Below are positions 26,811-33,602 of a DNA stretch of 33,602 nt, one piece after another (position 1 is the stretch's first letter; each line of letters opens with the position of its first letter). The DNA comes from an uncultured Prevotella sp. Lineage in GTDB: Bacteria > Bacteroidota > Bacteroidia > Bacteroidales > Bacteroidaceae. Under the pieces are notes generated by a model that had not been told where the DNA came from, searched no databases, and saw only the letters and a program-made list of their open reading frames with translations. The position numbers and the translations under genes are program-made. The stretch spans positions 1 through 33,602 of the forward strand of contig CAJONO010000193.1 in assembly GCA_905235905.1 (NCBI GenBank), in the 5' to 3' direction.

Positions 26811-28549
26811 TAAAAGGAGTGGGAAAATTGCTGCACCTGCTGCATGACGCGCAGGAAGTTGCCGCCCCATATTTTCTGGATATCCTCCTCGCTGTAGCGG
26901 CGCTGAAGCAGCTGACGGGTGAACAGCGTAAGCTCGCTGGCATCGGCCAGGCCAAGAACGCCACCGTCGCCATCGAAGTCGGTGCCTAACCCCACATGGT
27001 CTACGCCCATTACGTCGATGGCATGGTCGAGATGGGCCATGGCATCGAGAATGGTTGCCTCGCCATCTTTTCTGAGGAAGCCGTGGTAGAGCGTTATCTG
27101 GCAGACGCCGCCCGCCTTGGCCAGTGCCCGCATCTGGTCGTCGGTGAGGTTACGGGGATGATCGCATAGGGCCCGGCACGACGAGTGGCTGCACACGATG
27201 GGCGTACTTGACAGTTGCAGGGCATCGTAGAACGAGCTTTCGGCGGCATGGCTCAGGTCGACCATCATGCCCAGCCTGTTCATCTGCCCTATGACCTTGG
27301 CACCGAAGTCGCTCACGCCGCCATGGGTATTTGTTCCCTTGGCCGAGTCGCACAGGTCGTTGTCGCCATTGTGACAGAGCGTGATGTAGACGATGCCGCG
27401 CTTGGCAAAGTGACTCACGTTACGAATGTCGCCCTCCAGTGCCTTGCCGTTCTCTATGCCCAGCACGATGCTCTTCTTGCCCTGACGCTTGTTCTGCCAT
27501 AGTTCGTCGGGGGTGCGGGCCAGGGCCAGGTGGCTGGCATGGCTGTCGACGATGGTTCCTATCTTGTCGAAGATGCTGTTGGCATAGTCGAAGGCCGACT
27601 CCTGCATGGTCTGTGGTATGTAGGCCACCATGACTGAGGCATCGAGACGCCCCTCGAACATCTTGGGCAGGTCGACGAGGATGCGTGGGTCGCGTGTGCC
27701 GAAGTCGATGCCCTGCGGGAAGAGCATCGGCGTGTCGCAGTGGGTGTCGAGCGTGAGAATGTGGTCATGCAGCCGCTGTGCCTGACGGTAGCTGCGGGCC
27801 TGTCTTACCAACCATCCGAACAGCAGCTCGCCATCGCTGCCCAAGCATTCAGGGTGCCACTGCACACCCATCATGGGCTTGCACTCGACACTCTCGATGG
27901 CCTCGATGGTACCGTCGGGGGCGGTGGCGCAGACGCGGAAACGAGGCCCAGCCTCGCTCACGGCCTGATGGTGGAAGGAGTTGACGGGCAGGCTGAAAGG
28001 CTCCGTCTGTCGGGAGCTGGTCTTGTATATATTATATAATAAGGTGTCGGGCCTGACGGTCACCGTGTGGGTGGGTTCCGAGCGGTCGGCATCCTGCGAA
28101 TGTTTGATGGGGGTATCGATGTGCTGTGCCACCTTGCCGCCAAGGGCCATAGCCAAAACCTGAATGCCGCGGCAGATGCCAAGAATGGGCATCTGACGGT
28201 TGGCAGCCAGACGGGTTATGAGCAGTTCGGGCAGGTCGCGCTCAGCATTGATCCGTCCCAAGCGGGCCACAGGCTCCTCGCCGCAGTAGAGGGGGTTCAC
28301 ATCGGCACCGCCGCTCAGCAGCAGTGCATCGATGCGGTCAAGTGTGGCAAACAGCGTCTCATGGTCGGCACAGGGCGGAATGACAAGCGGAATGCCGCCG
28401 GCACGAATAACCTGACTGTAGTAACCCTTGCCCAGCTGACAGGCGTTATCGGCAAAATTGCCCGTAATGCCTATGACGGGCCAGTGAGCACTGGCAGGCT
28501 GATGGTTATAGAGCTGCGAAAGATGGCTGTCAAGGTCGAAACGGTTCAT
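26810..28549 (-). CDS. Fusion of class I glutamine amidotransferase-like peptidase (C26) and membrane dipeptidase (M19)
   Basis: The 579-residue protein has no signal peptide and should be cytoplasmic. Residues about 20-255 are a peptidase C26/PuuD-like gamma-glutamyl hydrolase: LLSGGADVNP, nucleophile Cys126 in GICRGIQ, His232 and Glu234 in QWHPE. Residues about 262-579 are an M19 renal-dipeptidase-type zinc enzyme: His270 and Asp272 in DTHCDTP, Glu366 in GIENG, His434 in DLSHA, His455 in CSHSSCRA and Asp524 in GTDFDG. Both active sites look complete. Together they could split gamma-glutamyl bonds and then dipeptides, for example in glutathione-like or peptidoglycan-derived peptides; this is inference. 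It is the last gene of a minus-strand operon, three bases after the Lrp gene. Confidence 0.85.
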   Translation of the reverse strand: MNRFDLDSHLSQLYNHQPASAHWPVIGITGNFADNACQLGKGYYSQVIRAGGIPLVIPPCADHETLFATLDRIDALLLSGGADVNPLYCGEEPVARLGRINAERDLPELLITRLAANRQMPILGICRGIQVLAMALGGKVAQHIDTPIKHSQDADRSEPTHTVTVRPDTLLYNIYKTSSRQTEPFSLPVNSFHHQAVSEAGPRFRVCATAPDGTIEAIESVECKPMMGVQWHPECLGSDGELLFGWLVRQARSYRQAQRLHDHILTLDTHCDTPMLFPQGIDFGTRDPRILVDLPKMFEGRLDASVMVAYIPQTMQESAFDYANSIFDKIGTIVDSHASHLALARTPDELWQNKRQGKKSIVLGIENGKALEGDIRNVSHFAKRGIVYITLCHNGDNDLCDSAKGTNTHGGVSDFGAKVIGQMNRLGMMVDLSHAAESSFYDALQLSSTPIVCSHSSCRALCDHPRNLTDDQMRALAKAGGVCQITLYHGFLRKDGEATILDAMAHLDHAIDVMGVDHVGLGTDFDGDGGVLGLADASELTLFTRQLLQRRYSEEDIQKIWGGNFLRVMQQVQQFSHSF

Positions 28550-28552
28550 GGC

Positions 28553-29026
28553 TTAATCATCGAGTTCTTCGAAATGCACGGGTATTTCGCGCCTGATGTT
28601 CTGCTCGAGCGAAATGAGCGTCTCGGTAGCCATGACACCAGGTATTTCTTGCAACTGCCCGTTGAGCAGGTGCATGAGCTGCTCGTTGTCGCGGGCATAA
28701 AGCTTCACGAGCATGGTGTAGGGGCCTGTGGTGAAGTGGCACTCCACCACCTCAGGTATTTTCTCCAACTGCTTCACCACATCCTTGTACATGTTGCCGC
28801 GCTCAAGGGTGATGCCCACGTAAGTACATGTGCTATAGCCCAGCGATTTGGGGTTGACGTCGAAACCGCTTCCCGTTATTACTTCGTTGTCGATGAGGCG
28901 CTGCACACGCTGGTGGATGGCGGCACGCGACACGTTGCATTCTGCGGCGACGTCCTTGAAGGGTATGCGGGCGTTTTTCGACAGGATGCTCATAATCTTC
29001 TTATCCAGATTGTCGATCTTTTCCAT
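28553..29026 (-). CDS. Lrp/AsnC-family transcriptional regulator
   Basis: This 157-residue protein has the standard size and layout of Lrp/AsnC regulators. The AsnC-type winged helix-turn-helix lies at about residues 6-55 (LDKKIMSILSKNAR, then VSRAAIHQRVQRL as recognition helix). A RAM ligand-binding domain follows (about 68-145; EVVECHFTTGPYTMLVK). Such proteins sense amino acids and form octamers. Its place between a phosphatase and a peptidase fusion suggests it controls peptide or amino-acid use, possibly its own operon, but no operator was identified. It lies 18 bases downstream of the phosphatase stop. Confidence 0.92.
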   Translation of the reverse strand: MEKIDNLDKKIMSILSKNARIPFKDVAAECNVSRAAIHQRVQRLIDNEVITGSGFDVNPKSLGYSTCTYVGITLERGNMYKDVVKQLEKIPEVVECHFTTGPYTMLVKLYARDNEQLMHLLNGQLQEIPGVMATETLISLEQNIRREIPVHFEELDD

Positions 29027-29044
29027 TCTTCTTTTATATGGTTT

Positions 29045-30340
29045 TTAATTGTTTTCCTTATAGGCATCGAGCTTGTTCAGGAAGTAGGCTCGCACGTCGG
29101 CCCAGCGGTAGTAGGGCGCGCTGTCGGTGGGCAGCGGCAGGGTGGCCTCGATTTCGTTGAGCAGAACCTTCACGAGCACGTCCTTGTCGGAAGGGTCGTG
29201 ACGGTAGAACACCAACTGCACGTTGGCAGCCATGGGAAATGCGCGATAGTTCACCCATCCGCGTTGCTCCAACTGGTTGAGGTCGTCGATGGTTTCCCCG
29301 AAATGATTGATATTCATCAGACACACTAACGGCAGCAGACACGTCTCGTGGCCATAGCGCAGCTGCACTCCCGGACGCGGCAGGGCCAGACAGGAGTCGG
29401 CCTGGTCGACGATGCGCCGCAGCAAGCGCCGCTGCACGAAAGGCTGACAGCCGCCGTTGAGCGAAGTAAAGCCATAGCCTAAGAACCAATAGGCGTTCTC
29501 CATCTGCCAGTTCTTATAGATCTCGTCGTCGGTAAAGAGGTCGTAGAGCGTGACTTGGTCGCGCAGGCCGGTGTTCTGAATGCTGCCGGCCATGCGGAAC
29601 AGGTAGTAGCTGAGGCGCTCGCCGTTCACCTGCCATCGGTAGTAGGCAGTGTCGTTGAAGAGTAGCTCGGTGGGGCGTTGCCAGCAGGCATGCTCCCGAC
29701 AGTAGCGGTCGTAGGCATCGCGCACCTCCTTAGAAGCACTGGCGGTGTTGAGTTCCCTGTCAATGTAGTTCAGATAGTGCATGTCCTGCCGGGTGGCATT
29801 GTGGGTGATGCAGAGCTTCGGATTCTCGGAGAGCATCTGATGGAGGGCATTTTCCATAGAGAACACGCAGCGCAGCACCATCGTGCTATGGGCATCGACC
29901 ACAGCCGCACCCTTGAACAGCTCAGGAAAGCGTTCCATCATGCGGTGGGCAATGTCTTTCTGCTGCCGAATGCCGAGGTCGGTAAGATCGCCCTGACGTT
30001 CGTCGGCATCGTCGTTCATCAGTTCCACACGGTGCAGGACCTCCTTTCCCAGGGCTGTGAGCTTGCCACGCTCGTTGCCCTTCTGAAGAGTCTCGAGCAC
30101 GTAGTTATAGTCGCGCACACTGGTCTGATAGCGCGAGCCGTGCCGACCATAGTGGCTCAGGTAGAAAGGCTTCTTGCCTTTCGGGGCTGGCGTCAGCTTG
30201 ACCTGTGCCGGACCTGGGTAGGCCAGCCCGTTGCTGGCCGACAGAAAGACATTATTCTTTATCTCCTCCTTAGGCGTGGGCTGCGCCTCTGCAACCACGA
30301 TTGCCAGGCAAGCAAGGAAGAGCAGGAAAACTTGTTTCAT
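29045..30340 (-). CDS. Secreted histidine acid phosphatase, MINPP-like phytase
   Basis: This 431-residue protein has a signal peptide ending VVAEA-QP and the histidine phosphatase clade 2 signature R66-H67-G-S-R70 in SHYGRHGSR, with His67 as the phosphohistidine residue. The second catalytic block reads Gly-His331-Glu332 in RYGHETCLL, a His-Glu pair instead of the His-Asp of classic acid phosphatases. Multiple inositol polyphosphate phosphatases, including gut Bacteroides phytases, have Glu near this place. The likely role is release of phosphate from phytate or another sugar phosphate in the periplasm or outer-membrane vesicles. It is the first gene of the minus-strand operon with the Lrp regulator and the C26-M19 fusion. 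Confidence 0.82.
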   Translation of the reverse strand: MKQVFLLFLACLAIVVAEAQPTPKEEIKNNVFLSASNGLAYPGPAQVKLTPAPKGKKPFYLSHYGRHGSRYQTSVRDYNYVLETLQKGNERGKLTALGKEVLHRVELMNDDADERQGDLTDLGIRQQKDIAHRMMERFPELFKGAAVVDAHSTMVLRCVFSMENALHQMLSENPKLCITHNATRQDMHYLNYIDRELNTASASKEVRDAYDRYCREHACWQRPTELLFNDTAYYRWQVNGERLSYYLFRMAGSIQNTGLRDQVTLYDLFTDDEIYKNWQMENAYWFLGYGFTSLNGGCQPFVQRRLLRRIVDQADSCLALPRPGVQLRYGHETCLLPLVCLMNINHFGETIDDLNQLEQRGWVNYRAFPMAANVQLVFYRHDPSDKDVLVKVLLNEIEATLPLPTDSAPYYRWADVRAYFLNKLDAYKENN

Positions 30341-30364
30341 AGATAGTGTTCGTTAGTCAGTTGG

Positions 30365-30372
30365 CAAAGATA
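30365..30372 (-). promoter_or_regulatory. Candidate -7 box for the phosphatase operon
   Basis: The minus strand reads TATCTTTG, 25 bases upstream of the phosphatase start at 30340, matching TAnnTTTG and giving a short leader. The -33 region is GC-rich and not a clear TTTG. Confidence 0.5.
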
Positions 30373-30423
30373 CGAAAGTTTTTCCGATTAGCCGCCATTT
30401 CAAGTGGAAAAAATTAAAAAAAG

Positions 30424-30455
30424 TTTTCTTATATCGTCTTTTTTCCATAATTTTG
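30424..30455 (+). promoter_or_regulatory. Candidate promoter for the lipoprotein-helical protein pair
   Basis: TTTT at 30424-30427, 20 bases, then TAATTTTG at 30448-30455 fits the Bacteroidetes TTTG-N20-TAnnTTTG pattern with one change in the -33 box. Transcription would start near 30462, well after the ORF's upstream extension to 30404. Confidence 0.55.
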
Positions 30456-30538
30456 CAGTCTGCAAGCAGTCAAATAACTGTGAGTTATATATTCTGCATT
30501 TCAAGAAAACGAGAATGACAGTAAAAAACACTGAGACG

Positions 30539-31408
30539 ATGCGACACTTATACGTGGCCCTGCTCTGCCTGTTGCTGGCAGCATGTTCCCGTCCGGCGGG
30601 AATGCCGCTCACTGTCAGTGGGAATGCCGTTTACTACTGGCGAACGGTGTTCTCGCTGAGCGCAGCCGAGCAGGCCTTTCTCAGCAGCCACCACATAGGC
30701 CGCGTCTACTGCCGCTATTTCGACGTAGTGAACGACGGCGAGCGGGGACCCATGCCCCACGCCACCATCGCCTTCAGCGGCCCTCTGCCCCAACACGTCA
30801 GACTGGTGCCCACGGTCTTTATCATGAACGACTGCATGACCCACTGCCCCGACTCGCTGGCACGGCTCATCGTGAACCGCATTGTGCAGATGAACGAGAC
30901 AAACGACGTGGAAGGGGTCGACGAGATACAGATGGACTGCGACTACTCCCTGCGCACACGAGCGGCCTACTACCGTTTCTTAGGGCAGCTGAGAAGCGAG
31001 GCCCGCCGTCACGGCTTCTCGCTGAGCGTCACCATCCGCCTGCACCAGCTCTCAATGCCTGCGCCACCCGCCGACTATGGGGTGCTGATGCTCTACAACA
31101 CGGGGCTGCCAGAGCGCTTTGCCGAGCGCAACCCCATTCTCGACATGCGCGACGTGACTCCCTACCTGCGCCACCTGAAGGACTATCCCCTACCCTTGGC
31201 TGCCGCCTACCCTGTGTTCCAGTGGCAGCGCACCATCCACGGGGTGCAGATTGCGCACGAAGCTCCCTTCAGTGAAGTGATGCTCACGAAGCAGGCCGTC
31301 GAGAAGGAGCGCGACGACCTGCGACAACTCATCATTGCCTACCACCTGAGCGAAGAAAACATCGACCGATATACAACCTCTGAATATGAAGCGATCTACC
31401 GTCATTAG
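30539..31408 (+). CDS. Uncharacterised lipoprotein with TIM-barrel-like features (DUF3142-like)
   Basis: From the ATG at 30539 this 289-residue protein begins MRHLYVALLCLLLAAC-S, a lipoprotein signal with lipobox L-A-A-C, so it should be membrane-anchored. An upstream in-frame ATG (30515) would add eight residues. The phrase VDEIQMDCDYS (about residues 131-141), followed by TRAAYYRFLGQLRSEARRHGFSLSVTIR, reads like successive strands and helices of a TIM barrel with acidic residues at a strand end. The layout reminds me of DUF3142 proteins, but I cannot confirm this. No function is assigned. It overlaps the next gene by 23 bases, implying co-translation and shared function. Confidence 0.8.
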   Translation: MRHLYVALLCLLLAACSRPAGMPLTVSGNAVYYWRTVFSLSAAEQAFLSSHHIGRVYCRYFDVVNDGERGPMPHATIAFSGPLPQHVRLVPTVFIMNDCMTHCPDSLARLIVNRIVQMNETNDVEGVDEIQMDCDYSLRTRAAYYRFLGQLRSEARRHGFSLSVTIRLHQLSMPAPPADYGVLMLYNTGLPERFAERNPILDMRDVTPYLRHLKDYPLPLAAAYPVFQWQRTIHGVQIAHEAPFSEVMLTKQAVEKERDDLRQLIIAYHLSEENIDRYTTSEYEAIYRH

Positions 31409-33518
31409 CCTGCTGGCCATCATGGCCGTCAAGGCACTTGCCTGTGCCATTCCCGGCACCCACAACTATTACCTGTTCTCTGTCGTCGACCAGAAGCAGC
31501 TGGCCAGCGACTATGACCGCCGCACCATGGACAACTGGCGCAGCTATGCCGGCCGCGACGACCTCTACTGGTTCGATGCCGACGTGCTGCAGCAAGTGGC
31601 CCGCGAAAAGGGCGACGCACTGATGGCAAGCTACATTGACCATCTGCAACGCTACATAGAGGTGGCCGAAATGACACGCGACACGTGGAACTACCCCTCG
31701 AAGCAGGAACTGGCCCGCCGACAGAAGGAGCTTGCCACTGTGCAGCAATATGCACACTCGAAGACCCGCACCCGCCTGCGCTCGCAGCACGGACTGCTCT
31801 ACATGCGCTGCTGCATGATGCTCGGTCAGCACCAGAAGAACGTGGAGTTCTGGGAGCAATCGGCCAGCCAGTACATCAACTCCGTCTACCGCGACATGAT
31901 GCGCAACATCTATGCAGGAGCATTGCTCAAGACAGGCCGTACCGATGAGGCCACGCAGATATTCATGGAGCAGGGCGACGTGGCAAGCCTCTACACCTAT
32001 TATTATAAGCAGCGTTCCTACCAAGCCATACGCGCCGCCTACGAGCATAATCCCAACTCGCCGGCCATGCCCTTCCTCCTACAGGATTTTGCCAACAACG
32101 CCCAGGAGGCCTGCGACGCCCTCAACGAAGGCAACATGCCCGGCAAGCTTTTCATCCGAGACATCAAGAAAGACGAGGCCCGGCAGATGTGCCGCCTGGC
32201 ACGGCAGGCCGTCAACGACGGAAAGACCACCAACCCCGCCCTGTGGAAGAGCCTCGAAGCCTGGCTGCAATATCTGTTCTTCGACAAGAAGCTGGCCATG
32301 GAGTGCGCTACAGAAGCCGTGACGCTCGACGGTCTGCCACGCATCAAGGACAACGCCCGCTCCCTGCGCCTCTTTATCACCGCCAGCGAGCACAAGGCCG
32401 ATGCCTCGCTCGACGACTTCTTAGCCAAAGAGCTGTCGTGGCTCAGCGACAAGGCCAAGGAGGAACGCGGCACCACGGCAGAGTTCTATGCGAACCATTA
32501 CACCCGCGTCTACGACCGGCTGGTCCATCAAGTACTCGTGCCGAAATACACCAAGGCCGGCCGACACGTCGAGGCCATCGCCTTCCTCGCCGTATGCGAC
32601 GAGCAGGCCAAGGTGTTCGAGATGCTTACCGACAACCAGCAGGCCAACGGCACAAAGCGATACACCTACGACGGATGGAACATGGACTACTCAGACGACT
32701 TCTTCTGCCACATCGACACCATCGACGTGGCGCAGGCAGAGAGCTATCTCGCCTACACGCAGCGACAGCCTCAGACGCCACTCGACCTATGGCTGTCACC
32801 ACGACTGCGCCACGACGACATGTTCTTCCACGAGCTGATAGGCACGAAATACCTGCGACTGGGCCGATGGCAAGAAGCCGAACAGCACCTCAGAAGGGTC
32901 GACGTCGACTTCGTGAACGGCATGAACATAGCGCCCTTCATGGCGCAGCGCGACTACCGCGTGGCCCCGTGGCTGAACCGGCAACGCATCAAGAGTGAGA
33001 TGCAGATGCCCGGCAAGGCGCGCACAAAGACCAATCAGAAACTGGACTTCGTGCGCGACATGATGGCCCTGGAGCAGGGCTATGCCACCCTCAGGGCCGA
33101 CCTGCGACCACAGCGGGCCTACGACCTGGCCGTGCGCTACATGCAAGCCTCCTTTGCCGGCGATGCTTGGTATCTCACCCGCTATGGCAAGAGCATCATG
33201 GACAAGCGCCGCGCCGACGAGATGGACATGCTGGCACAAGCCGACAAGCTACTGCAGACGGCCCTACAGTCAGCCGACCTGCGACAACAGGAGCTGGCAC
33301 TCTTCGCCCGTGCCTATCTGCCCATCGACTCCTGGTATGAAGAGGAATGGAACGACAAGAAAGTAGACTACGACCGAATAGTGAAGCCCGCCAGCCACCA
33401 GTACAAGGCCCTACTTGCCTTGACAGACTTTCTCGACAAGGGCAACGCCACCCCCAGCACCTTCGTATCTCGCTGCGACGTTCTAAAGGAGTTCGTGAAA
33501 CAAAGAAGAATTAAGTAA
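31386..33518 (+). CDS. Large secreted helical-repeat protein of unknown function
   Basis: This 710-residue protein starts with a signal peptide (MKRSTVISLLAIMAVKALA-C); cleavage after ALA or lipidation of the following Cys are both possible, though the lipobox is poor. The rest is predicted largely alpha-helical, with paired-helix stretches of TPR or Sel1 character (for example MLGQHQKNVEFWEQSA, YAGALLKTGRTDEAT, LRLGRWQEAEQHLRRVD). No catalytic motif was recognised. The 23-base overlap with the lipoprotein gene suggests the two products work together in the envelope, for example as a scaffold and an anchored partner. The gene ends 84 bases before the window end, and no terminator is visible there. 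Confidence 0.8.
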   Translation: MKRSTVISLLAIMAVKALACAIPGTHNYYLFSVVDQKQLASDYDRRTMDNWRSYAGRDDLYWFDADVLQQVAREKGDALMASYIDHLQRYIEVAEMTRDTWNYPSKQELARRQKELATVQQYAHSKTRTRLRSQHGLLYMRCCMMLGQHQKNVEFWEQSASQYINSVYRDMMRNIYAGALLKTGRTDEATQIFMEQGDVASLYTYYYKQRSYQAIRAAYEHNPNSPAMPFLLQDFANNAQEACDALNEGNMPGKLFIRDIKKDEARQMCRLARQAVNDGKTTNPALWKSLEAWLQYLFFDKKLAMECATEAVTLDGLPRIKDNARSLRLFITASEHKADASLDDFLAKELSWLSDKAKEERGTTAEFYANHYTRVYDRLVHQVLVPKYTKAGRHVEAIAFLAVCDEQAKVFEMLTDNQQANGTKRYTYDGWNMDYSDDFFCHIDTIDVAQAESYLAYTQRQPQTPLDLWLSPRLRHDDMFFHELIGTKYLRLGRWQEAEQHLRRVDVDFVNGMNIAPFMAQRDYRVAPWLNRQRIKSEMQMPGKARTKTNQKLDFVRDMMALEQGYATLRADLRPQRAYDLAVRYMQASFAGDAWYLTRYGKSIMDKRRADEMDMLAQADKLLQTALQSADLRQQELALFARAYLPIDSWYEEEWNDKKVDYDRIVKPASHQYKALLALTDFLDKGNATPSTFVSRCDVLKEFVKQRRIK

Positions 33519-33545
33519 TTCAACTTTCTGAAGCTCATAAGAACC

Positions 33546-33570
33546 ACGAATTACACGAATTGCACGAATT
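33546..33570. repeat. Short tandem repeat, three ACGAATT units with 9-bp period
   Basis: ACGAATT occurs at 33546, 33555 and 33564, separated by AC and GC, downstream of the helical protein gene. Similar runs are familiar between genes in Bacteroidetes. The window ends soon after, so the full extent is unknown. Confidence 0.5.
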
Positions 33571-33602
33571 CCTATTTCCGCAAGTATGAAGGATTGTAAT
33601 CG

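Overview
The window looks like a chromosomal piece of a plant-fibre-degrading Bacteroidales bacterium, most likely Prevotella or a close relative (Segatella, Xylanibacter). The reasons are several promoters with the Bacteroidetes -7 box TAnnTTTG (one has a perfect TTTG-N20-TAnnTTTG), A-rich sequence instead of strong Shine-Dalgarno sites, many secreted carbohydrate-active enzymes, and a short shared C-terminal tail of the kind D-L-x-G-R-R-V ... G-I-Y-I-x-N-G-K-K-V-x-V-K on six secreted proteins. No rRNA, tRNA, CRISPR array, transposase, SusC/SusD pair or hybrid two-component sensor is visible.

Layout. (1) Positions 1-3430: a three-hairpin repeat, a GH127/GH146-type beta-L-arabinofuranosidase, and the tRNA t6A gene tsaE overlapping its 3' end. 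(2) 3431-6787: a 183-bp repeat element, then on the minus strand a PL1-type pectate lyase and a small secreted beta-rich protein, then a 542-bp divergent intergenic region with 22-bp tandem hairpin repeats. (3) 6788-14194: two giant secreted proteins with no visible catalytic domain, made of beta-sandwich, beta-trefoil-like and helical modules. (4) 14376-26534: a tight five-gene plus-strand operon encoding GH5-GH43, GH43, an esterase with an Ig domain and a binding-like module, GH43-CBM6-GH43-CBM6, and a CE6-CE1 double esterase. The set fits backbone cleavage, arabinose and xylose side-chain removal, and deacetylation or deferuloylation of arabinoxylan. (5) 26535-30340: a second copy of the 183-bp element, then a minus-strand operon of a MINPP-like phytase, an Lrp/AsnC regulator and a peptidase C26-M19 fusion. 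(6) 30539-33518: an uncharacterised lipoprotein translationally overlapped with a large helical secreted protein.

How it fits together. The GH127 enzyme, pectate lyase, GH43s and esterases together address arabinose-rich hemicellulose and pectin. The two giant proteins probably bind substrate or sit on the surface, because one beta-sandwich module occurs in both and also in the esterase at 19727. Transport and sensing must be encoded elsewhere.

The strongest unexplained signals are non-coding: two copies of a 183-bp element with conserved ends and a 26-bp-arm hairpin at convergent gene junctions; a GC-rich double-hairpin segment lying in frame inside a GH43 domain; and tandem 22-bp repeats in which one unit shows a compensatory stem change. 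All functional calls come from reading motifs by eye; no database search was run.
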